A stretch of DNA of 40,144 nucleotides from an uncultured Oscillospiraceae bacterium. GTDB lineage: Bacteria > Bacillota > Clostridia > Oscillospirales > Oscillospiraceae. Shown in pieces: positions 14,601 through 23,069 of the stretch (positions are counted from its first letter, which is position 1; every line of letters begins with the position of its first letter). Location: assembly GCA_934590355.1 (NCBI GenBank), contig CAKTOX010000016.1:1-40144 (forward strand), read 5' to 3'. Below the pieces are notes generated by a model that searched no databases, was not told where the DNA came from, and saw nothing but the letters and a program-made list of their open reading frames with translations. A program made the position numbers and the translations under genes.

Positions 14601-17424
14601 TTATATTAAAATTAAAGGCGCAAGAGCCAATAACCTTAAAAACATTGATATTGAGATACCCCGCAATAAGCTCGTTGTCATGACGGGCGTCTCCGGAAGC
14701 GGCAAGTCGAGCCTTGCGTTTGACACGATCTACGCCGAGGGTCAGCGCCGCTATGTCGAGAGCCTTTCCTCATATGCGAGGCAGTTCCTCGGCCAAATGG
14801 ATAAGCCCGACCTTGACTATATTCAGGGGCTTTCCCCGGCGATATCCATCGACCAGAAAACAGGCTCCCGAAACCCGCGCTCTACCGTCGGAACGGTCAC
14901 GGAGATCTACGACTATATGCGTCTTCTGTGGGCGCGTATAGGCAGACCGCACTGCCCTAAATGCGGCAAGGAGATTGAGCAGCAGACGGTAGATCAGATA
15001 ATCGACCGCCTCATGCAGCTCGGCGAGGGCGCAAAGCTCATGATACTTGCTCCCGTTGTGCGTGCGCGCAAGGGCGAGTATGTGAAGGTGTTTGAGGACG
15101 CACGAAAATCGGGCTATGTCCGCGTGCGCGTTGACGGCAGTATGTACGAGCTGTCTGAGGAAATTAAGCTCGATAAGAACAAGAAGCACACGATCGAGGT
15201 CGTTGTCGATCGCCTTGTTATAAAGCAGGGCATTAACCGCCGCCTTGCCGACTCGGTCGAAACGGCGGCATCGCTTGCGAGCGGACTTGTCATTGCCGAC
15301 GTTGTCAGCGAAAACAGGCAGATACTCTTTTCGCAAAACTATGCTTGCCCGGACTGCGGCATATCCATTGAGGAGCTTACCCCGCGAATGTTTTCATTCA
15401 ACACACCCTACGGCGCCTGTCCCAAATGCGACGGCTTGGGTATGCAGCTTCTTGTGGACCCCGACCTGATAATTCCGGACGATACGCTCAGTATAAATGC
15501 CGGCGCGATAAAAGCCACGGGCTGGTCATCGGGCGCGGATTCGATAGCGGCCATGTATTATAACGCTCTTGCGGAAAAATACGGCTTCACGCTAGACACG
15601 CCCATAGCCGAGCTGCCCACGGGAGTGAAGGACATTCTTCTTTACGGCAGCAAGGGTGAAAAGCTGGACCTTTCCTATGAAAGAGAGCGCAAAAACAGCA
15701 GCTTTGCGGGCAAGTTCTCGCGTCCGTTTGAGGGTATATGCAAAAATCTTGAGCGCCGCTATTACGAAACGCAGAGCCCCGCAATGCGCGCGGAGATCGA
15801 GGAGTGTATGTCCGAGGTCACCTGTCCCGAATGTCACGGACGCCGTTTGCGCAAAGAGGCTCTCGCGGTCACGGTCGGCGGCATAAGCATCGCTCAAATG
15901 GGTGATATGTCGGTCACGGAAGCGATGGACTTTGTCGCCTCGCTTGAGCTGAGCGAAAAAGAACACATCATTGCGGACAGGATCATAAAAGAGATCAATG
16001 CAAGACTCGGCTTTCTCAAAAACGTCGGGCTTCAGTACCTGAGCCTTTCGCGCGGCGCGGCAACGCTCTCCGGCGGCGAGAGCCAGAGAATAAGGCTTGC
16101 AACGCAGATAGGCGCATCGCTCACGGGTGTTTTGTATATCCTCGACGAGCCGAGCATCGGACTGCACCAGAGAGATAATGAAAAGCTTCTGAAAACGCTG
16201 ATGGATCTGCGCGACCTGGGCAATACCCTCATAGTCGTCGAGCACGACGAGGAGACCATGCGCGCCGCGGATTATATAGTGGACATTGGCCCCGGAGCGG
16301 GCGTCCACGGCGGAAGCGTCGTTTGCGCGGGCACGGTGGACGATATCTGCGCCTGTCCGGATTCGCTGACGGGGCAGTACCTCAGCGGCAAGCGCGTCAT
16401 TTCCGTTCCCGAGCACAGACGCAGCGCCGATAAGGGCTTTATTAAAATCTCCGGCGCCGCCGAGCATAATCTCAAGGGCATCGACATCGAGATACCCAAG
16501 GGCGTCATCACCTGCGTGACCGGCGTGTCAGGAAGCGGAAAATCAAGCCTCGTTAACGAGATACTGTATAAGACCCTTGCTCTGAAGAAAAACAGAGCCA
16601 AGGTCAAGCCCGGCAAGTGCGGCGGCATAAGCGGCATTGACGATATTGACAAGGTCATCGACATCGACCAAAGCCCCATCGGCAGAACTCCGCGCTCAAA
16701 TCCGGCGACCTATACGGGACTGTTTAACGACATCCGCGAGCTTTTTGCCTCGACGGAGGATGCGAGACTGCGCGGCTACGGCGCGGGCAGGTTTTCCTTT
16801 AACGTCAAGGGCGGACGCTGCGAGGCCTGCAAGGGCGACGGCGTCCAAAAGATCGAGATGCACTTTCTTCCCGACGTATATGTGCCCTGCGACGTGTGCA
16901 AGGGCAAGAGATATAACCGCGAAACGCTTGAGGTGCGCTATAAGGGCAAGAATATCAGCGACGTTCTCGACATGACGGTCGAGGAGGCGTGCGCGTTCTT
17001 TGAAAATCTGCCCAAGCTCAAGGCGAAGCTCGATACGCTGTATGAGGTCGGACTCGGCTACGTCCGCCTCGGCCAGTCGAGCACGACGCTATCGGGCGGC
17101 GAGGCGCAGAGAGTTAAGCTTGCGACCGAGCTTTCGCGCCGTAGCACCGGCTCGACGGTGTATATCCTTGACGAGCCCACCACGGGACTTCACGTGGCGG
17201 ACGTGCACAAGCTGCTGCACATCATAAATAAGCTTGCCGATGCAGGCAACACCGTCGTCATAATCGAGCACAATCTTGACGTCATCAAGACCGCCGACTA
17301 TATAATCGACCTCGGTCCCGAGGGCGGCGACGGCGGCGGCACGCTCGTCTTTGCCGGCACTCCGGAGCAGTGCGCGGAGACTCCCGAGAGCTACACCGGA
17401 CAGTTTCTCAAAAAGATACTTTAA
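14593..17424 (+). CDS. uvrA: Excinuclease ABC subunit A
   Basis: A 943-residue damage-recognition ATPase of nucleotide excision repair. It has two ABC modules: Walker A GVSGSGKSSLAFD in the first half and GVSGSGKSSLVNE in the second, each with an LSGGE signature (TLSGGESQRIRL, TLSGGEAQRVKL). Zinc-finger pairs (CPKCGKE, CPECHGRR, CEACKGDG with CDVCKGKR) and the HQRDN and DEPTTGLH segments are intact. Length is typical (about 940). The ATG at 14593 overlaps the end of ybaK; an upstream extension to 14533 is unsupported. No uvrB is seen. Confidence 0.97.
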   Translation: MTDYIKIKGARANNLKNIDIEIPRNKLVVMTGVSGSGKSSLAFDTIYAEGQRRYVESLSSYARQFLGQMDKPDLDYIQGLSPAISIDQKTGSRNPRSTVGTVTEIYDYMRLLWARIGRPHCPKCGKEIEQQTVDQIIDRLMQLGEGAKLMILAPVVRARKGEYVKVFEDARKSGYVRVRVDGSMYELSEEIKLDKNKKHTIEVVVDRLVIKQGINRRLADSVETAASLASGLVIADVVSENRQILFSQNYACPDCGISIEELTPRMFSFNTPYGACPKCDGLGMQLLVDPDLIIPDDTLSINAGAIKATGWSSGADSIAAMYYNALAEKYGFTLDTPIAELPTGVKDILLYGSKGEKLDLSYERERKNSSFAGKFSRPFEGICKNLERRYYETQSPAMRAEIEECMSEVTCPECHGRRLRKEALAVTVGGISIAQMGDMSVTEAMDFVASLELSEKEHIIADRIIKEINARLGFLKNVGLQYLSLSRGAATLSGGESQRIRLATQIGASLTGVLYILDEPSIGLHQRDNEKLLKTLMDLRDLGNTLIVVEHDEETMRAADYIVDIGPGAGVHGGSVVCAGTVDDICACPDSLTGQYLSGKRVISVPEHRRSADKGFIKISGAAEHNLKGIDIEIPKGVITCVTGVSGSGKSSLVNEILYKTLALKKNRAKVKPGKCGGISGIDDIDKVIDIDQSPIGRTPRSNPATYTGLFNDIRELFASTEDARLRGYGAGRFSFNVKGGRCEACKGDGVQKIEMHFLPDVYVPCDVCKGKRYNRETLEVRYKGKNISDVLDMTVEEACAFFENLPKLKAKLDTLYEVGLGYVRLGQSSTTLSGGEAQRVKLATELSRRSTGSTVYILDEPTTGLHVADVHKLLHIINKLADAGNTVVIIEHNLDVIKTADYIIDLGPEGGDGGGTLVFAGTPEQCAETPESYTGQFLKKIL

Positions 17425-17468
17425 CAGTCCGAGCGTCTTTTCCGTAGAATAATGCGGGAGGGATCAAA

Positions 17469-17777
17469 ATGACTGTTTGTTTTGCCGCGGGCTTTGCTAC
17501 GGCGGTGCTGCTATGGCTCGCCATATGGTCTGTCAAGGAATTGCTGCTCACGCCGGTTAAGCTCGGAGGCAGCACTCACGCGTGCATAACGCTCAGCGTG
17601 GACGGCCCCGAGCCCGCGCTTGAATACACCCTGCGCAGTCTGATATGGCTGCGCGAAAACGGCACTCTCAAGGCCGATATCGGCATAGTTGCCAGAGCAC
17701 CGGACGACACGACACGAAGCGTGGCAAATAAATTCAAATTGAAGTACGGATGCGTGGAATACACAGAGGAAAGTTAG
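17469..17777 (+). CDS. Small membrane-anchored protein of unknown function
   Basis: A 102-residue protein. Residues about 4-22 are a membrane helix (CFAAGFATAVLLWLAIW). The cytosolic or extracytosolic remainder begins with ACITLSVDGPEPALEYTLRSL and runs into DIGIVARAPDDTTRS, a beta-alpha-beta pattern like the N-terminus of a GT-A glycosyltransferase, but the catalytic part is absent. GGGAGGG is the ribosome-binding site, and the stop is 1 nt from the recD2 ATG. I do not recognise the family. Position in a repair operon is the only functional hint. Confidence 0.75.
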   Translation: MTVCFAAGFATAVLLWLAIWSVKELLLTPVKLGGSTHACITLSVDGPEPALEYTLRSLIWLRENGTLKADIGIVARAPDDTTRSVANKFKLKYGCVEYTEES

Positions 17778-17778
17778 T

Positions 17779-19983
17779 ATGCAGGAATTGAGCGAGATAA
17801 ACGGCAGCATTGCGGCCGTAATATTCAAAAACGATGAAAACGGCTATGCCGTGGTGCGCATCGAGCTTGACGACGGACAGCTTACGACCGCCGTCGGCTG
17901 CCTGCCGTATATCGCTCCGGGTGAGATGATATCCGCAGAGGGCTCGTGGACGACTCATGCGCAGCACGGACGGCAGTTCAAGATCGAACAGTGCAGCCGC
18001 ACGCTGCCTACCTCACCGGACGCGATATACGACTATCTCGCCGGCGGAGCCGTGCGCGGCATCGGTCCCGCAACCGCGGCGCTCATAGTCGATAAATTCG
18101 GCGACAGAACGCTTGACGTGCTCGAAATGCAGCCCGAAAAGCTTGCACAGGTAAAGGGCATAAGCAGCAACAAGGCGAGAGATATAAGCGCGGGCTTCAA
18201 AAAGCAGTCTGGTGTGCGCCGCCTGACCGAGTTTTTGTGCTCATACGGAATCCAGCCCATATTTGCGCTCAGAATGTTCAAATTCTATGGCAGCTCGGCC
18301 ATTGAGGTCGTGCATGAAAACCCGTACATACTTGCCTCGGCGCATATCGGCGCGAGCTTTGCCGAGGCAGACTCGTTTGCGCTTTCTCTCGGCATTGATG
18401 GCGACAGCCTCAACCGCGTCTGCGCTGCTGTTGTGTTTGAGCTTATCCATAATTCCGGAAACGGACACTGCTTTATCCCGAGAGAAAAGCTTGCCGCCGC
18501 GACCTCGCAGCTCATAGGTGTGTCGCCCGAGCTTGCTCATGAGGCGATAGATAAGCTGAGCGAAACGAGGGAGATCGTGTGCGACACCGTCGCGGGGCTC
18601 GAGGCGTGCTATCTCGCTTCGCTTTACGATGCCGAGACCTACACCGCCGAGCGCATTAAAGCAATGTGCGCGTCTCCCGCCGGCAAGGGTGTTCGTGTCG
18701 AATCCTTGATCGCCCGCCTTGAGCGCATGGGCGGTATTGAATACGCTCCCATGCAGCGTGAGGCGATAAGCCTTGCCGCAAAGAGCAATATCCTCATCAT
18801 AACAGGCGGCCCAGGTACGGGAAAAACCACGATCCTCAAGGCTGTTCTCGCGCTTTATGATGAGCTCGGTCTTGACACTTATCTCGCGGCGCCCACAGGA
18901 AGAGCCGCAAAGCGCATGAGTGAGCTGTGCGGAATGGAGGCGTCAACGATCCACCGTATGCTCGGAGCAAAAATGTCCGAGGACGGCGAAACCGTTATTT
19001 TCGGTAAGGACGAGGACGATAAGCTTGCCTGCGACGCGGTTATCATAGATGAATGCTCAATGGTTGACATAACGCTTATGAGCGCCATATTAAAAGCTCT
19101 CAAGCCCAATTGCAGAATGCTTCTTGTCGGGGACGCGGATCAGCTCCCGTCGGTGGGGCCCGGAAACGTATTTTCGGACATGATACGCAGCGGCGTAGTG
19201 CCCACCGTGCACCTGACGGAAATATTCCGTCAAAAGGCCGACAGCAGGATAGTGCGCAACGCGCATATGATAAATCGCGGCGAGCACCCCGATTTCAACG
19301 AAAACAGCGGCGATTTCTTCCGCCTGCGCAGGCTCCAGGGCGGCTCTTGCGTTGATACCATAGTTGAGCTCTGCCGCCGCCGTCTGCCGGAGAATATGAA
19401 GATACCGTCGTATCAGATACAGGTGCTGTCACCGAGCCGAAAAGGGGAGACAGGCACCGCAAATCTCAACAAATGCCTTCAGGCGGCGCTTAACCCGCCC
19501 GCGGAGGGGAAGAAGGAAAAGCCCTTCGGCGACGTGATATTCAGAACAGGCGACCGCGTCATTCAGACGAAAAACAACTACGATATAGTGTGGAAGGGCA
19601 AAAACGGGCAGAGCGGCACGGGGGTGTATAACGGCGATATCGGCACCATAACCGATATTGACACGGCAGAGGAGAGCGTCACCGTTGACTATGAGGACAA
19701 GACCGCACGCTACGGCTTTGAGATGCTCGGCGAAATAGAGCATGCTTGGGCGCTCACGGTGCATAAATCGCAAGGCAGCGAGTACCGCGCCGTTATCCTC
19801 GCGCTTAATCCCGGCGTTCAAATGCTGCTGACGCGCGGTGTATTATACACCGCCGTGACGCGCGCAAAGGAGCTTCTCATCATGGTCGGCGACGACAGCG
19901 TTGCCCACCGCATGATAGACAACCACAAACAGTCAAGACGGTACAGCGCCCTGCGCATAAGACTTGCCGATGAAAATTCTTGA
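17779..19983 (+). CDS. recD2: RecD2-type ATP-dependent DNA helicase
   Basis: A 734-residue superfamily 1B helicase with the long N-terminal domain that marks RecD2 (used without RecBC). Helix-hairpin-helix segments are at RGIGPATAALIVDKFGD and QVKGISSNKARDI. Helicase motifs are TGGPGTGKTTILKA (Walker A), VIIDECSMVD (Walker B), LVGDADQLPSVGPG (motif III), TEIFRQ (motif IV), HKSQGSEYRA and YTAVTRAKELL (motifs V-VI). It unwinds DNA 5' to 3' and aids repair and replication. It overlaps comF by 14 nt. Confidence 0.95.
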   Translation: MQELSEINGSIAAVIFKNDENGYAVVRIELDDGQLTTAVGCLPYIAPGEMISAEGSWTTHAQHGRQFKIEQCSRTLPTSPDAIYDYLAGGAVRGIGPATAALIVDKFGDRTLDVLEMQPEKLAQVKGISSNKARDISAGFKKQSGVRRLTEFLCSYGIQPIFALRMFKFYGSSAIEVVHENPYILASAHIGASFAEADSFALSLGIDGDSLNRVCAAVVFELIHNSGNGHCFIPREKLAAATSQLIGVSPELAHEAIDKLSETREIVCDTVAGLEACYLASLYDAETYTAERIKAMCASPAGKGVRVESLIARLERMGGIEYAPMQREAISLAAKSNILIITGGPGTGKTTILKAVLALYDELGLDTYLAAPTGRAAKRMSELCGMEASTIHRMLGAKMSEDGETVIFGKDEDDKLACDAVIIDECSMVDITLMSAILKALKPNCRMLLVGDADQLPSVGPGNVFSDMIRSGVVPTVHLTEIFRQKADSRIVRNAHMINRGEHPDFNENSGDFFRLRRLQGGSCVDTIVELCRRRLPENMKIPSYQIQVLSPSRKGETGTANLNKCLQAALNPPAEGKKEKPFGDVIFRTGDRVIQTKNNYDIVWKGKNGQSGTGVYNGDIGTITDIDTAEESVTVDYEDKTARYGFEMLGEIEHAWALTVHKSQGSEYRAVILALNPGVQMLLTRGVLYTAVTRAKELLIMVGDDSVAHRMIDNHKQSRRYSALRIRLADENS

Positions 19984-20623
19984 TAAGCTTGCCGCGCTTT
20001 TATATCCGTGGCGCTGCGTGTTTTGCGACAGCGTGCTCAAGGACACGGATATTTGCCTTGAGTGCGAGAAAAAGCTGCCCTACACGAAGGGCGACAGCAT
20101 TTATCAGAAGCTGCCCTTTATTGAAAAATGCGTTTCGCCGCTGTATTATAAAGACAGCGTGCGCGATGCCGTGCGCAGGTATAAATTCTACGGCTGCCGT
20201 GCATACAGCCGCCGCTTCGGCGCGATGATGGCGGAATGTGTCGAAAATAATCTTGATTGCGGCGGCATTGATGTGATATCATGGATACCGCTCAGCAGGA
20301 AGCGCCTGAGAAAGCGCGGCTACGATCAGGCGCAGCTTTTGGCGCAGGAGATATCCGCGGCCGTCGGAGTGCCGTGCACACCTCTGCTGAAGAAGGTGCG
20401 CGATAATAAGGCACAATCGACAACACGCGACGCAAAGCAGCGTGCCGCAAACGTTGCGGGAGTGTATGAGCTCCTGCCGGGCACGGATGTGAGCGGGAGG
20501 TATATCCTTCTCATAGACGACGTCGTTACAACGGGCTCAACTCTGAGCGAGGCGGCTCGCGTGCTTAAAAGAAGCGGCGCAAAGGCAGTCATGGCTGCGA
20601 CTCTTGCACGCAGCGGGGATTGA
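19970..20623 (+). CDS. comF: ComF-family amidophosphoribosyltransferase-like protein
   Basis: A 217-residue protein. A zinc-ribbon-like N-terminus (CVFCDS and CLECEKKL) precedes a phosphoribosyltransferase domain with ILLIDDVVTTGSTL as its PRPP-binding loop. ComFC homologs are needed for DNA uptake in several bacteria, though their reaction is unsettled. The ATG at 19970 lies inside recD2, so the two are coupled. A TTG at 19964 is possible. Together with recD2 and uvrA the operon handles DNA repair and uptake. Confidence 0.9.
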   Translation: MKILDKLAALLYPWRCVFCDSVLKDTDICLECEKKLPYTKGDSIYQKLPFIEKCVSPLYYKDSVRDAVRRYKFYGCRAYSRRFGAMMAECVENNLDCGGIDVISWIPLSRKRLRKRGYDQAQLLAQEISAAVGVPCTPLLKKVRDNKAQSTTRDAKQRAANVAGVYELLPGTDVSGRYILLIDDVVTTGSTLSEAARVLKRSGAKAVMAATLARSGD

Positions 20624-20661
20624 CCGAAAAGGAAAGTGGATAGAATAATAAATACTACCAT

Positions 20662-20681
20662 GCCGTGCGCCTGAGCACGGC
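20662..20681 (+). promoter_or_regulatory. Hairpin in the mreB leader
   Basis: A 7-bp GC-rich stem (GCCGTGC/GCACGGC) with loop GCCTGA sits 15 nt before the mreB ATG and close to its ribosome-binding site (GGAG at 20687-20690). No U-tract follows, so it is probably not a terminator. It might tune mreB translation or stability. Confidence 0.4.
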
Positions 20682-20696
20682 GGATCGGAGCGGAAT

Positions 20697-21746
20697 ATGG
20701 TCATATACGAAAGAGATATAGCTGTTGATATGGGAACCTCGAACACGCTCGTGTTCGTTCAGGGAAAGGGGCTCGTCCTGCGTGAGCCGACGGTCGTTGC
20801 GCTCAATAAGACGAGAAACGATCCGGAAAAGGACAGAATGCTCAAGATAGGCGAGGAGGCCAAGAAAACCCTCGGACGCACCCCCGCGAACATCGTCGCC
20901 ATTCACCCGATAAGAGACGGTGTCATTTCCGACTATGATATGTCGGCGCTCATGCTGCGAGAGCTTGTCAGCCGTATAACCTCGTTCAGCCTTTTTAAGC
21001 CGAGGCTTTTAATGTGCGTGCCGAGCAGCATAACCGGCGTTGAGGAACGCGCGGTGCTTGACGCCGCGGTCGAGGCGGGAGCGCGCAAGGTCTACCTTGT
21101 AGAAACCGCGGTAGCGACCGCGATAGGCGCGGGCGTTGACATTAAAAAGCCCGACGGACATATGGTCATAGATATCGGCGGAGGCACCACCGAAATCGCA
21201 GTTGTGTCCATGGGCGGCGTAGCCGAGTGCGAGTCCATAAAAATCGCCGGAAACAGCTTTGACGAAGCGATAATCCGCTATATCAAGAAAAAGCACAATC
21301 TCCTCATAGGGGCGATGACCGCCGAAGATGTGAAGATAAGCATCGGCGGCCTTATCCCGCGCCCGGATGCTCCCGAGAGCATGGAGGTCAAGGGCCGCTG
21401 CCTCATAAAGGGATTGCCCAAAACCGTCACGGTCACTGCGGCGGAGCTTATCGAGGTGCTGCGCGAGCCCGCGCGGCTCATTCTAGAGAATGTCCATTCC
21501 GTCCTTGAGCGCACTCCGCCCGAGCTTATCGGAGACCTTGGCGTGAACGGAATGATCCTATCCGGCGGCGGCAGTATGCTCTATGGTATGGATCAGATGA
21601 TCGAAGCAAGCACGAAGATAAAGACCATGATAGTTGACGATCCCATTGCCTGCGCAGCCCACGGAGCGGGTAAGATGCTCTCGCAGCTTGATTATATGCA
21701 GGACGGAATGATGAACTTCCTGCGCAACCGCGAAATGAGAAGATAA
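20697..21746 (+). CDS. mreB: Rod-shape-determining actin homolog MreB/Mbl
   Basis: A 349-residue bacterial actin that organises cell-wall synthesis along the cell cylinder. Phosphate-binding loops are VDMGTSNTLVF and VIDIGGGTTEIAVVSMGG; the adenosine motif is ILSGGGSMLYGMD. Length and the short N-terminus match MreB/Mbl; paralogs cannot be separated by eye. No mreC or mreD follows: a terminator lies just past the stop. It has a leader hairpin and a weak candidate promoter overlapping the comF stop (TTGACC at 20620), so it is probably a separate unit. Confidence 0.93.
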   Translation: MVIYERDIAVDMGTSNTLVFVQGKGLVLREPTVVALNKTRNDPEKDRMLKIGEEAKKTLGRTPANIVAIHPIRDGVISDYDMSALMLRELVSRITSFSLFKPRLLMCVPSSITGVEERAVLDAAVEAGARKVYLVETAVATAIGAGVDIKKPDGHMVIDIGGGTTEIAVVSMGGVAECESIKIAGNSFDEAIIRYIKKKHNLLIGAMTAEDVKISIGGLIPRPDAPESMEVKGRCLIKGLPKTVTVTAAELIEVLREPARLILENVHSVLERTPPELIGDLGVNGMILSGGGSMLYGMDQMIEASTKIKTMIVDDPIACAAHGAGKMLSQLDYMQDGMMNFLRNREMRR

Positions 21747-21752
21747 AGATAC

Positions 21753-21780
21753 AAAAAAGCACCCCATCGGGGTGCTTTTT
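21753..21780 (+). terminator. Terminator of mreB
   Basis: GCACCCC/GGGGTGC stem around ATC, flanked by A6 and T5. Almost identical to the hairpin at 22001-22028. Confidence 0.9.
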
Positions 21781-22000
21781 CAGCGTGTTAAAAAAGTCTG
21801 CGACTTTTTGCACGCTGAAAAAAACGCCACATTTTTTGCGAAGCTTACGCTTCTCGAAAAATCTCGCTCCGCTCGTCAAAAAGCCTGATATCTCAGGCGT
21901 TTTTGATGGCTATAATCCAACTTGAGGTGGGCCTTGCCCCCTCAAACTCCCCCGCTGCGCGGTTATTTTTCCTCAGCAGCATAGGTTTTTTGACAGTCTG
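21781..22000. repeat. Palindrome-rich intergenic element
   Basis: This 220-nt gene-free stretch holds consecutive dyads: CAGCGTG/CACGCTG (21781-21787/21811-21817) enclosing AAAAAGTC/GACTTTTT; GAAGC/GCTTC (21840-21844/21849-21853); AAAAAGCCTGA with TCAGGC and TTTTT (21878-21904); and GAGG...CCTC near 21924-21942. AAAAAACGCC near 21819 can also pair with GGCGTTTTT near 21896. It is bracketed by two near-identical terminators. It looks like a non-coding palindromic repeat (REP/MITE-like). Copy number in the genome is not known from this window. Confidence 0.5.
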
Positions 22001-22028
22001 AAAAAGCACCCCGATCGGGGTGCTTTTT
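22001..22028 (-). terminator. Terminator of the alpha/beta hydrolase gene
   Basis: AAAAAGCACCCC/GGGGTGCTTTTT with a GATC centre, a symmetric hairpin that works on either strand. It lies 17 nt beyond the hydrolase stop. Confidence 0.85.
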
Positions 22029-22044
22029 AATATGCCTTGAGTTA

Positions 22045-22974
22045 TCAGAGCTTGCTGTCTATCCACGCGAGAATGTCGCCGTAGACTTCCTTGTTGTTGA
22101 TTTCGTTGAGCATTTCGTGGCGCCCGTCCTTGTAGAGCTTCATCGTGACGTCGTTCATGCCGACCTTTTTAAAGTTGTCGTAAGCGCGCCGAACGCCTTT
22201 ACCGCATTCGCCGACGGGATCCATATCGCCGGACATGAAGTAGACGGGCATATCCTTGTCCATTGCCTCAAGATTTTTGACGTTAGTGATGAATTTAACG
22301 CCGGTCATCATATCTCTGAACAGGCTGCAAGTGGGAACGAAGCCGCACAGGGGGTCTGCCATGTACTTATCGACTGCTTCCGCATTTCTTGTGAGCCAGT
22401 CGAACTCGGTGCGAGCGTTTGCGTAGTTTTTGTTGTAGCTTCCGAAGGCGAGATTGTTGAGAAAATTGCTGTAATGATGTGCGCCCTTGAGCGCGGTGAC
22501 TAGGCTGCCCATGAAATATCCGCCGTTAACGAGAGCTGCGCCCTGATTGCCCGTGCCGCTGATTATCGCAGCGTCAAATGCGCCGGGGTAGCGGATAAGA
22601 TGAGTGCGGGCCATGAAGCTGCCCATGCTGTGACCGAAAAGAATAAAGGGAACGCCCGGGTAGGTTTTCTTCATTGCCTTGCGCAGAATCTCCTCGTCGC
22701 GCACGACGTAGTCCCAGCCGTTTTTCTCGGCAAAGAAGCCCTTCTGCTCGGGCTTTTCGATGCTCTTGCCGTGCCCGAGGTGGTCGGTGCCTACGACCAC
22801 GAAGCCGTTTTCCGCCAGAAACGCCATGAAATCGTCGTAGCGCTCGATGTGCTCGGCGATGCCGTGTATTATCTGGACAACGCCGCGCATGGGAACGTCG
22901 GGAACGCAGCGTCTGACATGAATACGATTTGCACCGGTGCTCGAATCAAAATAAAAATCGTTGAAAGTAGGCAT
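22045..22974 (-). CDS. Alpha/beta hydrolase, monoacylglycerol lipase/lysophospholipase type
   Basis: A 309-residue cytosolic serine hydrolase of the Hydrolase_4 group. Motifs: VVQIIHGIAEHIERYDDF (oxyanion region HGIAEH), GTDHLGHGKS, and the nucleophile elbow FGHSMGSF. Candidate acid and His of the triad are in MSGDMDPVGECG and DGRHEMLNE. Enzymes of this group cleave monoacylglycerols or lysophospholipids. It diverges from glycerol kinase, which would trap released glycerol as glycerol-3-phosphate. GGAGGAG precedes the ATG. Confidence 0.88.
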   Translation of the reverse strand: MPTFNDFYFDSSTGANRIHVRRCVPDVPMRGVVQIIHGIAEHIERYDDFMAFLAENGFVVVGTDHLGHGKSIEKPEQKGFFAEKNGWDYVVRDEEILRKAMKKTYPGVPFILFGHSMGSFMARTHLIRYPGAFDAAIISGTGNQGAALVNGGYFMGSLVTALKGAHHYSNFLNNLAFGSYNKNYANARTEFDWLTRNAEAVDKYMADPLCGFVPTCSLFRDMMTGVKFITNVKNLEAMDKDMPVYFMSGDMDPVGECGKGVRRAYDNFKKVGMNDVTMKLYKDGRHEMLNEINNKEVYGDILAWIDSKL

Positions 22975-23017
22975 GGAAAAACTCCTCCGGATGTGTTATG
23001 ATGTTATTTATAAGTAT

Positions 23018-23045
23018 ATTATAGCACAATAACAGAAAAATGCAA
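23018..23045 (-). promoter_or_regulatory. Promoter of the alpha/beta hydrolase gene
   Basis: On the minus strand, TTGCAT (23045-23040), 16-nt spacer, TATAAT (23023-23018). No equally good promoter was found for glpK on the other strand. Confidence 0.6.
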
Positions 23046-23069
23046 TGCTATTAGCATGGAGGTAAACAC

